Notes: generated by a model not told the origin, from the letters alone. Counted from the stretch's first letter, positions 10,845-22,154 are shown. The stretch: 64,000 bases of DNA from Nematopogon swammerdamellus (GCA_946902875.1 OX336353.1:17187151-17251150); one strand, 5' to 3'. A program made the numbers and translations.

Positions 10845-12523
10845 TGTTCACTTTAAATACAATCAGAAGATACACCAGGAATGGACAAAATATTTGTACA
10901 GTTGTGACAAAAAGTTGCAATTGTTAGCCGAATACGTTCTTGTCACAATACACAACCGCCATCATTTCTTAGCTAGGTTGTTCATTTTCACACCCATTTT
11001 TTTCATAAATTCTTTTAGTATTTTCTTTATGATCACTTTAAATACGATCAGAAGATACACCAGGAATGGACAAAATATTTGTACAGTTGTGACAAAAAGT
11101 TGCAATTGTTAGCCGAATACGTTTCTTGTCACAATACACAACCGCCATCATTTCTTAGCTAGGTTGTTCATTTTCACACCGATTTTTTCATCAATTATTT
11201 TAGTATTTTCTTTATGATCACTTTAAATACAGTCAGAAGATACACCAGGAATGGACAGAATATTTGTACAGTTGTGTGTGACAAAAAGTTGCAATTGTTA
11301 GCCGAATACGTTTCTTGTCACAATACACAACCGCCATAATTTCTTAGCTAGGTTGTTCATTTTCACACCGATTTTTTCATCAATTATTTTAGTATTTTCT
11401 TTATGATCACTTTAAATACAGTCAGAAGATACACCAGGAATGGACAGAATATTTGTACAGTTGTGTGTGACAAAAAGTTGCAATTGTTAGCCGAATATGT
11501 TTCTTGTCACAATACACAACCGCCATCATTATTTTCTTAGCTAGGTTGTTCATTTTCACACCCATTTTTTCATCAATTCTTTCAGTATTTTCTTTATGAT
11601 CACTTTAAACACAATCAGAAGATACACCAGGAATGGACAAAATATTTGTACAGTTGTGACAAAAAGTTGCAATTGTTAGCCGAATACGTTTCTTGTCACA
11701 ATACACAACCGCCATCATTTCTTAGCTAGGTTGTTCATTTTCACACCCATTATTTCATAAATTCTTTTAGTATTTTCTTTATGATCATTTTAAATACAAT
11801 CAGAAGATACACCAGGAATGGACAAAATATTTGTACAGTTGTGACAAAAAGTTGCAATTGTTAGCAGAATACGTTTCTTGTCACAATACACAACCGCCAT
11901 AATTTCTTAGCTAGGTTGTTCATTTTCACACCCATTTTTTCATAAATTCTTTTAGTATTTTCTTTATGATCACTTTAAATACAATCAGAAGATACACCAG
12001 GAATGGACAAAATATTTGTACAGTTGTGACAAAAAGTTGCAATTGCTAGCCGAATACGTTTCTTGTCACAATACACAACCGCCATCATTTCTTAGCTAGG
12101 TTGTTCATTTTCACACCGATTTTTTCATCAATTATTTTAGTATTTTCTTTATGATCACTTTAAATACAGTCAGAAGATACACCAGGAATGGACAGAATAT
12201 TTGTACAGTTGTGTGTGACAAAAAGTTGCAATTGTTAGCCGAATATGTTTCTTGTCACAATACACAACCGCCATCATTATTTTCTTAGCTAGGTTGTTCA
12301 TTTTCACACCCATTTTTTCATCAATTCTTTCAGTATTTTCTTTATGATCACTTTAAACACAATCAGAAGATACACCAGGAATGGACAGAATATTTGTACA
12401 GTTGTGACAAAAAATTTAAATTGTTAGCCGAATACGTTTCTTGTCACAATACACAACCGCCATCATTTCTTAGCTAGGTTGTTAATTTTCACACCCATTC
12501 TTTCATAAATTCTTTTAGTATTT
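10845..12523. repeat. Satellite array, nine copies of a 185-bp unit
   Basis: Copies begin (at 'tcactttaaa' or variants) near 10848, 11033, 11218, 11407, 11600, 11785, 11970, 12155 and 12348. The spacing is 185 bp except three copies of 189-193 bp. Each unit holds TTGTGACAA about 30 bp before TTGTCACAA (e.g. 10902-10910 and 10940-10948), a perfect 9-bp inverted repeat. Copies at 11407-11785 and 12155-12523 share private variants ('tgtgtgtgac', 'catcattattttctt', 'tttaaacaca'), so a two-unit block was duplicated. No protein is encoded. Confidence 0.95.
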
Positions 12524-12699
12524 AAAACAAAAAAACTATGATACCTTTCTGACCAAAAAAGCCCATAATTAGTAATCATTGTGGCTATGCCAGCGCTGTG
12601 CTGTGAATTATGGTTAAAACACTCATTAAAACACAAATACATATGTGAAACACCTAAGGGAATGTACCCACACCACATGACCGATTTTAGACCAATTTT

Positions 12700-13110
12700 G
12701 AAAACCCTGCATGGTATCTAGAATAACCCCTCCCCCCACCCCAGTTTTCACGTGGTATTTCACCACTTAGTTTCAATGTATTTATGTGAATTATTACAAA
12801 TAACATTTCCACTTTTGAATCGCCTATCGAGTTCTTAAAAAAAGCAGTGGCAGTTCACGAAACGATTGTTTTTATGTGTCTCAGACCACCGTCGGTGCGT
12901 TTTTTTAAGTCTTTTTAAAGTATATTTTAAAATACCACGTGACAAGAGTGAATACCCTCCGTGACCCAGCGTGCTATTTTAACAAACCCTTCCCTCCCCC
13001 CAAATCGGTCACATTGTATGGATACGACATTCCCTATACAATATACAGTATACAAAACACAAAACGTGCGTGTAAGTGTGCACACACACACACACACAAA
13101 CAAACAAACA
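12700..13110. repeat. C-rich 'cacgtggtatt' repeat fragments and short (AC)n
   Basis: Two related pieces, 12720-12775 ('cccctccccccaccccag' near 'cacgtggtat') and 12930-13030 ('ataccacgtgacaagag' near 'ccctccccccaaat'), resemble the C-rich segment at 9660-9720 and the G-rich ones at 46268-46535. An (AC)n tract is at 13078-13099. Confidence 0.5.
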
Positions 13111-13304
13111 ACAGCGTTCACTTACTTCCAAATTGCACTTGCTTTAAATATTTCACTAGCCTATGTTAGGATAAATCACACTAATAGGACATTTTTGGTA
13201 CAACACTTCAATTAAATGGCATTAGTTAATGAAATAAATTGAATGGATTTTCGTTTGAAATACAATTTACATCAATTTCTTCCAGCCATCTGAATAGGCA
13301 TTAT

Positions 13305-13415
13305 AGCGTGAATAGGCACCTGTCAGGCGGGCCTGGCGTTCGCAACCCCCGCATACGACCACCATGGGCGTCGTTAGACACCTTAGTGGCGGCTAGACGC
13401 CACATGTCGCGCCAA
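13305..13415 (+). mobile_element. LINE 3' tail fragment
   Basis: The words 'cacctgtcaggcgggcctgg', 'cgcaacccccgcatacgacc' and 'cgccacatgtcgcgccaaag' match the tails at 7850-8031 and 58285-58440. Only about 110 bp remain. Confidence 0.6.
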
Positions 13416-13464
13416 AGGAAAAATTTAAAAAATCTTCCCTCATGGCTGCCTTCTATTTTAAATT

Positions 13465-13640
13465 TTTTTTTTATGAAAACCAACATGGGTGGCTGTGATG
13501 AGACCACAGGTACAGTCGGCAGAGCCAAATTCACCTCTCCTCGCGAAACAACGCTCATCGAGATGCCATGCCAGCAGATTTTCGGACTGGTTGCTGTTCC
13601 GTCTACACTGTTAATCGTTGAAAAGAGACAGATGGATGCG
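13465..13640 (-). mobile_element. LINE tail fragment of a second family
   Basis: The sequence 'gagccaaattcacctctcct' and 'gatgccatgccagcagattt' is shared with the longer copy at 39640-40000. The T run at its left edge (13461-13470) indicates a minus-strand element with an A tail. Confidence 0.55.
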
Positions 13641-13659
13641 CCAAGTCACACCATCCGAT

Positions 13660-13965
13660 CAGTTTTTTTTTTTATGGAAACTGATACGGTTGGCTACATC
13701 ACCTACAACATCCGTGATGTCAGCCCGTAACACCGGGTGAACTAGGTGACACGTCAGTGCTTCCCTTCATTTCATATTTGCTACACTGAACTGGACGGAA
13801 AACACGAACTATTCACATAGCCGTTTCGACCGAGACGTTTCATTCAGTGGGGTGGTACCAACCCGGGCGGGATGAACCCTATCACCTAGTAACGTAAGAA
13901 GAGAAGGAACCTACAGTTTTACGTGGAATCCGAACCACGGTCGGCCTCCAGCGATTTGCCTCTTT
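13660..13965 (-). mobile_element. SINE family A, head partly lost
   Basis: Read on the minus strand: a B-box-like 'ggttcggattccacgtaaaa' (about 13945-13926), then body A, then an A tail (T run at 13663-13672). The tRNA-like A box and the 5S-like part are missing. Confidence 0.7.
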
Positions 13966-14392
13966 GAGGTAAGTACGCAATGATTTAAAAAGCTCATACA
14001 TTTAGAAAACAGCGGTAAATTTATTGATAACAATAATTTATAAAAAAGATCATTAAACTTATTTGATCGTTATTGCTAGAACGAACATATACATACAAAA
14101 AAATGTTTAAAACATAACAAAATGTGAATATACTAAACATAGAGTGCTTAAAATTTAAATTAGCCATTGTGATGTTACACTAGTGCCAATATTTGGTTAC
14201 ATTTTGCAATAGTTACAGTAAAGAGCACATCATAAAATTATCTTATATTTATATTATACGCAACCCGTGCTTCATTTTTATATTATTATATATTATTTAT
14301 TGGTTTAGGTTTATCTATTTATATTATTTACTAAATTGAGACAATCTAACCTATATAGGGCACAGTTCATAGGATTATACTAACTGGAATTG
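13966..14392. other. AT-rich sequence, nothing recognised
   Basis: About 430 bp of AT-rich sequence between two SINEs. No coding frame, hairpin or repeat family was recognised. Confidence 0.5.
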
Positions 14393-14700
14393 TTTTTTTA
14401 TGTAATCCGGTTGGGTGGCTGAGTCAGAGGGCCCAAGCATGTGCTCCGTAAGTGTGTAAGATTGCTGCTATGCGGCCAGCTTACACCCAGTAAGGTGGTA
14501 TCAACCCAGTTGGCTGCAATTTGAGCCTACCAACTAGTAAGGGGCAAGGGATGGAATCCATAGTCTTACACCATGCATGTAAATTTTTCCATCAGAAAAA
14601 ACTCATTCGTACACGCCGAACAGATTCGAACCTCAGACCTATCGCGAGAGAAGCCGATGCGAATACCACTTGGCCACTGCCACTGAACTAACAGTGTTTT
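14393..14700 (-). mobile_element. SINE family D with tRNA-like head
   Basis: On the minus strand the head reads 'gtggccaagtggtattcgca' (A-box-like) and 'ggttcgaatctg' (B-box-like), within about 14690-14620. The body follows and ends in a T run (plus strand) at 14394-14400. A tRNA-Ser/Leu-like origin is likely from 'ggccaagtgg'. A similar head is present in the copy at 49128-49525. Confidence 0.7.
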
Positions 14701-15539
14701 CAATTCAATAGATTCAATATTTTCTTTTAATTTCGCATAAACACTACCACTATAAAAAGGGCTGGTGTCTGTCTGTCAGTCTGTTATTCCACAATGCCTC
14801 ATCTATCTCCGGGCATGAATTTAAAACCTCCAGTTAATTCATTTCCAATGGTTAATCGTCGGTTATAACGACGTTTCTCATACATTTGACAGACATTTGC
14901 CGGTTACGGCAGCTACATTTTATCACCAGGTAGAAAAATTGGCTGTAAATGGATTTACTTTATTATTTTTTTAAATTATTTATTGAGTTTCACCTTCCGG
15001 AGTAATTACCTCGAACAATGTTACAGACGGGCGGAAGGACAGACACACAGATTTTATAATGACTTTTATATTTAACTGACTGAAATATGTATAATTATAT
15101 TAATTTTTTTGTGTATTTTTGTGAATGAAATGCTCAGAAAGTATTATGAAAATATTGTATTTAAACATGTCTTATCTACATTCAATTCCATTTTACTTAA
15201 TTGAGAAAATCAATAAAAGAAAAAACATTTATTAAAGTAGTAGGTACCCTATGTATATAAAAAAAAATCTTAATGAAACTAACGCATTTATTATTGGAAC
15301 TGCATCTATTATTTATAATTAAAAAAGCCTCGAAATTCAAACATAAACTTTTATATAAATTTATATAAAGGCAACCAAGCCCTAAATCAATATATTAAAT
15401 TTTAAAATAAAATTTAAAAAAAAATTCAATAATTGAATAGAAACAAAAGTAATAAGATTCAGTACATTTCTACACATTTAATACAAATAATATCGTTGGA
15501 AGTACCATGTCTAGCCTCAGGTTTTGTTCGTGTAAGTTT
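14701..15539. other. AT-rich non-coding stretch
   Basis: The segment 14750-15060 has words typical of decayed insect repeats ('gtctgtctgtcagtctgtta', 'gacagacacacagattttat') but no complete element. The rest is AT-rich and featureless. Confidence 0.45.
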
Positions 15540-16062
15540 TTAGTGAACTCCTGACAAAAGGTTAAGGAGAATTGTTACGCTAAACAGAAAAAGTACTTTG
15601 ACATAATGTCAGTAGAGAAGGTCATTTGATAAAAGACCATACAAGCGGAAACGCTTCGACAACCGCGGTTTATGGACTTAGGTCTTTCACGTTGAAGCAT
15701 AAAATTAAAATTATTTAATACTCCGATCTGGACACACTTCATTAAACAAAAGTGCCCACATGCTGCGATGAATAAATTCCCCAAATTGCAGCGTTTGCAC
15801 TAAAGTCGAAGACCAAATTCACCTTTTATTGTAGTGTGAACGGAATAATAATTTAAGAAATGCTTTGATCGTAGAATTGAAGACAGACAGATTAAATTAA
15901 TTTTTTGCGATCAACAGGGCATTAGGTGAACCCCTGATGGAAGAATACAAAATACTTACTATATTTTTCCAAGCATCTTTAGCCCTCATAGGCTGTTTGA
16001 GAATTGTTTAATAGGTACTATGGGGCTGGCATAGTCGCAAGGCGGCTAAATTCCTATTAAAA
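15540..16062 (+). repeat. Dispersed repeat family F, copy 1
   Basis: Most of this stretch is the reverse complement of 34365-34770. Shared words include 'ggcattaggtgaacccctga' versus 'tcaggggttcacctaatggc', and 'actatggggctggcatagtc' versus 'gactatgccagccccatagt'. No coding frame. Confidence 0.7.
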
Positions 16063-16079
16063 AAAAAAGTTTCTCCAAT

Positions 16080-16385
16080 ATTTTTGACACTCATAATAAC
16101 TTGACTCCTGCAATTCGGCCCATCTTGGTCCGCATTCCAAAGCTCAAATGGCAGTGGGCTGGGCGCGTCACTCGAAGAGACAACGACTGTTGGAGTAACC
16201 GCGTCCTACACTGGCGGCCGCAGACAAGGAAACGGAGTGTGGGAAGATCATCCGCCAGATGGGACGACGACATCAAGTACGTCGGCAAAGCAGTGGTTCT
16301 GCACCGCTGATGGAAAGACTGGAGGACTGGAGGAAATTTGGAGAGGCCTATGTCAAGCAGTGGGTTCATATACGCTGACTGACTT
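16080..16385 (+). mobile_element. RTE-type LINE 3' end with degraded reverse-transcriptase tail
   Basis: The translated fragment IPKLKWQWAGRVTRRDNDCW, then RSVGRSSARWDDDIKYVGKA, is the C-terminal end of a lepidopteran RTE-like reverse transcriptase. It is followed in another frame by 'gaggcctatgtcaagcagtg', the usual GEAYVQQW end. The frame is broken. Related pieces are at 37261-37560 (minus), 44690-45065 and 61590-61648. Confidence 0.7.
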
Positions 16386-16504
16386 GGTCGGGAACCTCTT
16401 ATAATCCGGCAAACTGATTACCGATGCACTAGACCGGCCTAAGGCCGGATATAGTAGCGGCGAATATATTTACATTAAATGTCTAGTTAAATATTTGTTA
16501 TAAT

Positions 16505-16830
16505 TTTTTTTTATTTAAAACTGACACGGTTGGCTACATCACCTACAACATTCGGGATGTCAGTCCATAACACCTTGGTGAACTAGGTGCCATGTCAGTG
16601 CTTCCGTTTGGTCGTGCCGGCTACACTGAACTGGACGGAAAACATGAACTATTTACATAGCCCCTTCGACCGACCTATCATTCGGTGCGGTGGTAGCAAC
16701 GCGGGCGGGGTTAACCATACCGCCTAGTAAGGTAAGAAGGGAAGGGACCTACAGTTTTACGTGGAATCCGGACCACGGTCAGCCTGCAACGGTCGAACGG
16801 TCACGGTCCAGGGTCCGGAACGGTTATTAT
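16505..16830 (-). mobile_element. SINE family A
   Basis: On the minus strand: part of the head ('ggttgcaggctgaccgtggt' region near 16775-16795), then body A, then the A tail (T run at 16506-16514). It is diverged from the 32225 copy and the 5S-like part is not preserved. Confidence 0.65.
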
Positions 16831-17141
16831 GATCACGAACGACAGTCGTGTCAACGACGACAGCTACCGAGGCTGTCAAAAAAATTCAGTTATACATATG
16901 CACTTGTTCAGAGACAAAAATTATAGACCAAAAAATTTAATTAAAAATTGATTGTATTGAAATAACGAAAGTTGGCAATAAAATAAAATGCATAATTTTT
17001 TTATTTCTCCATGAAACGAATAATTCATAGTAATTTGTTCATTTGGTCCTTCGATGTAAAAATTAGAAGCCATCGCAAGTTAATATAACGAAATGGTCTT
17101 CGAAAAAGTAATTTAAAAAATTTATGCCTTAAAAAAAATAT

Positions 17142-17378
17142 ATGCCGAATGAGAACATCGTTGGAGGTGGCTCAGACGCTATGGCGTCGTCAGCCACAGA
17201 TGCGGAGCTGGCTCTGGAGAAAATCGAAAAGACAATCTGCAAGGCTGTTATCAATCACCCACCCGGTTGGCTAACTTCGCGACCGATCACCGAGCAGATA
17301 AAAACCCGGAAAACGAAATATTCCAAGAACACTTGGAGCTTCTGAAGCAAAACTACCAACACACTTGTATCAATTAGT
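17142..17378 (+). pseudogene. Frameshifted coding remnant, function unknown
   Basis: A frame opens MPNENIVGGGSDAMASSATD and stays open to TEQI; a shift near 17300 then gives NPENEIFQEHLELLKQNYQH and a stop at about 17376. The two parts look like one former coding sequence with a single-base change. 'aataaa' motifs follow at about 17427 and 17441. It could be a decayed retrocopy or transposon gene. The protein is not recognised. Confidence 0.3.
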
Positions 17379-17570
17379 AAGTGGGAAGCGTAATACGGCT
17401 AGACAAAAATTTTATTTACGATTGAGAATAAACTATCGAAATAAAGAAATTTTATTTGATTTGATATGTTTATGACCAGCATGCGCTCAGTTTGCCCATT
17501 TTCACTGCTTGTCGAAATTTCAGATCACGTTCAAACTACAGATAGTAGTAGTATATATTGCTTTATAATC

Positions 17571-18345
17571 CGAACAATCGGGCAATCCGACATTACGCTA
17601 CAAAATGTTTGTCGGATTAGCGAAATATTTCTACAGATCTATATGTAGCCAATATGACAACATATACCTCTCGGACTATTGGATGATTCGACACATCTCT
17701 GAAAAATGTTTGTCAGATTGCGAAATATTTCTGCACATCTACATGTAGCCAATATAACACAACATATATCTCGGACTATTGGATGATTCGACACATCTAT
17801 GAAAAATGTTTGTCAGATTGCGAAATATTTCTGCACATCTACATGTAGCCAATATAACACAACATATATCTCGGACTATTGGATGATTCGACACATCTCT
17901 GAAAAATGTTTGTCAGATTGCGAAATATTTCTGCACATCTACATGTAGCCAATATAACACAACATATATCTCGGACTATTGGATGATTCGACACATCTCT
18001 GAAAAATGTTTGTCAGATTGCGAAATATTTCTGCACATCTACATGTAGCCAATATAACACAACATATATCTCGGACAATTGGGTGATTCGACACATCTCT
18101 GAAAAATGTTTGTCAGATTGCGAAATATTTCTGCACATCTACATGTAGCCAATATAACACAACATATATCTCGGACAATTGGGTGATTCGACACATCTCT
18201 GAAAAATGTTTGTCAGATTAGCAAAATATTTCTGCACATCAACATGAAACCTAATATAACAACATATACCTCGGACTATTAGGTGATTCGACACTTCTCT
18301 GCAAAACGTTTGTCGGATTAGCGAAATATCGCCTCGACGTCTCTG
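17571..18345. repeat. Minisatellite, eight copies of a 100-bp unit
   Basis: The word 'tcggactatt' (or a variant) recurs at 17671, 17771, 17871, 17971, 18071, 18171 and 18271: exactly 100 bp apart, preceded by a diverged copy from 17571. Central copies are nearly identical and edge copies are diverged. Each unit has 'aaaatgtttgtcagattgcg' and 'acatctacatgtagccaata'. It is non-coding. Confidence 0.95.
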
Positions 18346-18757
18346 TCATTAACATCCTTATTAGTAGCCAATCTTAACATCACATATACATTGGAAATTT
18401 GTTCACAATACACATACAATTAAACCAAATTCTGCATTTGCACACGGATGTTATACCTTCTCCAGCTTGTCAAACCTTACTGGTCGAATGAGCTTGTGAG
18501 AATAAGGTTCTAAAAGATGTACCTATTGTCTATTACAATCTGTCCCAATTGCTAATATTAAGTACATGATTATGATTATGATTTAAAGTGTGAGAGTTAG
18601 GGCCCCTGAGCCCTGTTGCGACCTATACTTTATTTTTCGAAACAGGCCAGTACTGAGAGTTGCTATCTCATGTTTACCATAGTCCTAAGACAAAGACGGC
18701 TGATCGTTAGACCCTGCCCATTATCCCCACCACACCTGCTTAATCCTTTCATTTTGT
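18346..18757. other. Non-coding stretch, nothing recognised
   Basis: Single-copy-looking AT-rich DNA between the minisatellite and a TTAA-flanked element. No supported gene or repeat. Confidence 0.45.
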
Positions 18758-19038
18758 TAAGGCGCGTTTATACTTGTCGTACTTGTGCTGTGCTTGCCTC
18801 GGCAGGCGAAAATAATTTGTTTTTCCGTCGATTGCAACGGACGCTTTGCTCGTTTCACAGTTCGTCCCTTCGTGTTACAGGCGGATTCGGTTGTTGAATC
18901 AGCCATTTCATCAACTTTCAGACGACACAATGAAAAAACAGAAAGAAAACTGAATGTTGACACGTCTGCATTGCGCGAGGTTGGAAACACGACTGAGCGT
19001 GGCAGCAGCGCGCGGCCCGTGTGACCGCAGCTTTAACG
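18758..19038. mobile_element. Possible TTAA-flanked MITE
   Basis: The left edge TTAAGGCGCGTTTATAC and the right edge GTGACCGCAGCTTTAA (rc TTAAAGCTGCGGTCAC) are weakly inverted and both include TTAA. The interior is GC-richer than its surroundings. An 80-residue open frame inside has no known domain and is probably chance. Confidence 0.35.
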
Positions 19039-19364
19039 AGTTGACGTGGACCAATAGCGCTTCACTGCGCATTGTTATTACCATTCTAGTACTGGCTTGT
19101 CTCGCGAAACTGAGTATAGGAAGATCTATTGTGATCTCTCAAAAGTTTAGAGCTCACACCCAAGTCCGATTTCCGCTATGAACCGAGTTATATTCTTGAG
19201 GTTAAGTGCCTGCATTTGGCATAGGTTAAAAATATAACCCCCAAGAATACGGCTTCTAATGTGAATGGGCACTTCACATTCACAAAGGATGTTCTGTATG
19301 TAAGTACTACTCGCGGTTGTTGTACAAACAAGACTAGCGGGACTAGCGGGACAAGACAAACGGG

Positions 19365-19482
19365 ACTAGCCACTCGCTAGTCCCGGCCTTGATTAACACC
19401 CTCCTCTACTGCCGATGGGCCCGGATATGTTCGGTGAAGCCATCGCAAGCTCAGTTCGACACCTTCCTTGGTATAAGTGTAG
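19365..19482 (+). mobile_element. 3' end fragment of the RLE-type LINE
   Basis: The segment from 'ccactcgctagtcccggcct' to 'gacaccttcctt' matches the 3' UTR that follows the long open frame at 22032-22134. Only the last 110 bp or so are present, as expected for a strongly 5'-truncated insertion. Confidence 0.75.
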
Positions 19483-19552
19483 TAGTACTTTTATTTTATT
19501 ACTAGCTTTTGCCCGCAGCTTCGCGCGCGTGAAATTCGTAAAGGATAAAGTG

Positions 19553-19812
19553 TGTACCGTGTGGGGCCGGTACTTTAAAAGAATAGCCCCACTGCATCTC
19601 TCCCCGTTTATGTCGTAAAAGGCGACTAAGGGATATGACTCCCTTCTTATATTACTAGGTGGTAGGCTTTATCCCGCCCGGGTTGGTACCACCGCACTGA
19701 ATGAAAGGTCGGTCGAAACGACTATGTAAATAGTTTGTGTTTTCCGTCCAGTTCAGTGTAGCCGGCACGACCGAAGGGAAACACTGACGTGGCACCAAGT
19801 TCACCCGGTCGA
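19553..19812 (+). mobile_element. Mosaic SINE: head B joined to body A
   Basis: Head B ('gtgtggggccggtacttt', 'gcatctctccccg') runs directly into body A ('gggttggtaccaccgcactg', 'tggcaccaagttcacccggt') and stops before the usual 'gttatgggctgac' end. A Helitron-like word 'actagcttttgcccgcagct' lies just upstream at 19500-19519. Confidence 0.7.
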
Positions 19813-19972
19813 AAGACCGAAAGACAGACACCAAATTTTTTTTATTTTCACAAGTTTCTAAGTGAAATTTTATTTTTCTGATTACACATGAGGATAGTAC
19901 AGGTTTGGTCGCCATCTTAATTTAAAAAAAATTGAATTCAACTTAGAATTATTTTAGTAGCAATGAGATTTT

Positions 19973-21964
19973 TTGTGTCGCGATCCGGTTTACGTCTTCG
20001 GTTCGGTGCGCCATGAGTTACTATTAAAGGCGCTAGAGTGGTATAATGTGCCACCTCTGATCTGTAATATAATAGCCTCCTACTACAAAAAACTTTCCTT
20101 TGTAATACAAGTAAAAGGCGAAACGGAGAAGACACCAGAAATTCGTTACGGCATAGGACTTTTCCAGGGTTGCTGCCTCTCTCCTGTCACATTTAACATT
20201 GTTATCAACATTCTAATTGATACGCTTGTCGTAAAAGAAAACAAATGGGGATACAGGTTCAAATATGGAGACACATATATGGCGGCCATCCTGGCATTTG
20301 CGGATGATATTACGCTGTTAACCCGCAATCCAAAACAAAATCAGGCGCTTCTTAAGGTGGTGGATGACTATTGTGAATGGACCAAAGGGATGAAGATAAA
20401 ACCAGCGAAGTGCTACTGTTTGAGCTTAACCAGGAAAAGTTCAAAGTTTACCTCGAGCAATCCAGGTCTGACAGTAGCCAGAAAACCAATCGCAACCGTG
20501 GCTGATGAAGCTCCTTTTAAATTCTTGGGCAAAAGGATCACCAGCAGAGGAAAGGAGCATCCTACTGATGATATTGTCCAACTTTTCGAAGAGAGCCTCC
20601 GCCAAACTGACAATCTTCCCCTCCTGGGTACACAAAAGGCATGGATTTACGATAACTACCTGACATCAAAACTTTCATGGCCATTTCTCGTCTACGACTT
20701 CACAAAGCAAAACCTGACTAAATTAGACTCGTATGTGACCAGATTCCTGAAATCATGGTTTGGACTGGCTCACCCGGCTGACTCGTCAACGCTATACAGA
20801 TCTCACAATAACTTTGGACTGAACATTAAGAAACCGTCGATATTTTATCAAAAGGCGAGAATAGCCAAACGATGTATACTCAAAGACTCCAATGATAGCG
20901 CTATTCAAGCCTTACCCAACACATCACTATCAGATGAACTGGAATCGAGACTCGACTTCTACAAATCATTCCAAGTTGGTACACGCACCAATAGATCTGG
21001 ATTGGGCATAGAAACAGCAAAGTCTGATAAAGAAATACTGAAAGGTTTTGCTCAGGAGGACATGGAACAAGGCTTCAAACTTCACGCCTTAAACCTAGAA
21101 ATGCAGAATGATTGGCTAACAGTGGGTGACTTCTGCATCCCTCCTGCATTGAAGTGGAAATCCATAATATACAACTGGTCCCCTGAGCTGCTTAAGTTCT
21201 ACTTAAATGCATTCCAGCTTACTCTCCCCGACCCGAGTAACCTAGTTAGATGGGGGAAATCTACAAATAGACTATGCCCGTCATGTAAGGAGTTCGTAGG
21301 CACGGCCAAACATTTGTTATGCGGATGCAAAATACTACTTGAGCGAGGCCAGTATTCCTACCGTCATGATAAAGTCCTCCAAATCATCAGAGAGGCCATC
21401 AACCTGTCAATTGCACGGACCAGGAAAGGGCAAACCAGTAGCGGCTTCCAGAAGGTCAACTTTGTGAAACCTGGAGCCAATAAGCTGCCCAAAGATAGGA
21501 CTAAACCTTCTTCAATTTTGGGAGCAGCAAAGGATTGGGAATTGTTGATGGACACACATGAGAAGCATTACCAAATGCCTTCGGAAATCTGTACCACAGC
21601 ATTAAGACCGGATATACTCATATTCTCAAAAGCGACAAAGCATGTAGTACTTGTTGAACTTACAGTTCCATGGGAAAGTAACATACCGAAGGACCACAAC
21701 ATCAAACTTAACAAGTACTGCAACTTAGTAGACCGGATTGTGAGAAACGGATTCAAGACTGATCTCTTCGCTGTGGAAGTCGGAGCAAGAGGACTACCAG
21801 CGAAGTCGCTCTACAGTCTCTTCAAGAATCAAGGGCTCCCAAGATCGACGCTAAGCTCATATATGGAGAGAGCTTCGAAAACGTCACTGGAAGCATCCTA
21901 CAGAATATGGATAGGTAGAGAGAGGGAGGTCGAGAGCGGGACTGGTGGTTTCCCCGCGTCCTAG
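19973..21964 (+). CDS. Reverse transcriptase with restriction-like endonuclease, 5'-truncated LINE ORF
   Basis: This is the C-terminal part of a non-LTR retrotransposon polyprotein with an R2/NeSL-like layout. In the 663-codon frame: RT motif A-like RDPVYVFGSVRHELL near the start, motif B QGCCLSPVTF near residue 65, motif C FADD near residue 109, a zinc-knuckle-like CPSC..H..C near residue 434, and an endonuclease core RPD near residue 545 followed by VELTVPWE. The protein would nick DNA and prime reverse transcription on the cut. The RT N-terminus is missing, so this copy is not autonomous. The true frame probably begins in the truncated element rather than at a start codon. The frame is otherwise intact, indicating recent insertion. 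The exact clade is not determined. Confidence 0.85.
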   Translation: MCRDPVYVFGSVRHELLLKALEWYNVPPLICNIIASYYKKLSFVIQVKGETEKTPEIRYGIGLFQGCCLSPVTFNIVINILIDTLVVKENKWGYRFKYGDTYMAAILAFADDITLLTRNPKQNQALLKVVDDYCEWTKGMKIKPAKCYCLSLTRKSSKFTSSNPGLTVARKPIATVADEAPFKFLGKRITSRGKEHPTDDIVQLFEESLRQTDNLPLLGTQKAWIYDNYLTSKLSWPFLVYDFTKQNLTKLDSYVTRFLKSWFGLAHPADSSTLYRSHNNFGLNIKKPSIFYQKARIAKRCILKDSNDSAIQALPNTSLSDELESRLDFYKSFQVGTRTNRSGLGIETAKSDKEILKGFAQEDMEQGFKLHALNLEMQNDWLTVGDFCIPPALKWKSIIYNWSPELLKFYLNAFQLTLPDPSNLVRWGKSTNRLCPSCKEFVGTAKHLLCGCKILLERGQYSYRHDKVLQIIREAINLSIARTRKGQTSSGFQKVNFVKPGANKLPKDRTKPSSILGAAKDWELLMDTHEKHYQMPSEICTTALRPDILIFSKATKHVVLVELTVPWESNIPKDHNIKLNKYCNLVDRIVRNGFKTDLFAVEVGARGLPAKSLYSLFKNQGLPRSTLSSYMERASKTSLEASYRIWIGREREVESGTGGFPAS

Positions 21965-22137
21965 TCAACGCAGACTAGCTGACGAGGGCTTGAAGCGAGC
22001 CGAAACGTGAAGCATGCGCGGGAAATTTAGAGTGGCCACTCGCTAGTCCCGACCTCGATTAATACCCTCCTCTACTGCCGATGGGCCCGGATATGTTCGG
22101 TGAAGCCATCGTAGCTTAGATCCACACCTTCCTTCAT
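19973..22137 (+). mobile_element. RLE-type LINE, copy 1
   Basis: The 5'-truncated element begins inside the RT domain and ends after the 3' UTR at 'gatccacaccttcctt' (about 22134). The 3' UTR holds 'gcttgaagcgagccgaaacg' and 'gatgggcccggatatgttcg'. The last third is repeated in inverted orientation at 23336-25166, and 3' fragments occur at 19365 and 36885. Confidence 0.85.
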
Positions 22138-22154
22138 GGACTATTAGAAAAGGA

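Noticed and set aside
10845..12523. A CRISPR-like array
   Set aside because: The repeated unit is 185 bp with no unique spacers, and the genome is eukaryotic. The same applies to the 100-bp array at 17571-18345.
14620..14695. A functional tRNA gene on the minus strand
   Set aside because: It has A- and B-box-like words but no proper acceptor stem, and it continues into a SINE body.
19973..21964. A host gene of 663 codons
   Set aside because: It has reverse-transcriptase and restriction-like endonuclease motifs, partial copies nearby and a shared 3' UTR, so it is a retrotransposon.
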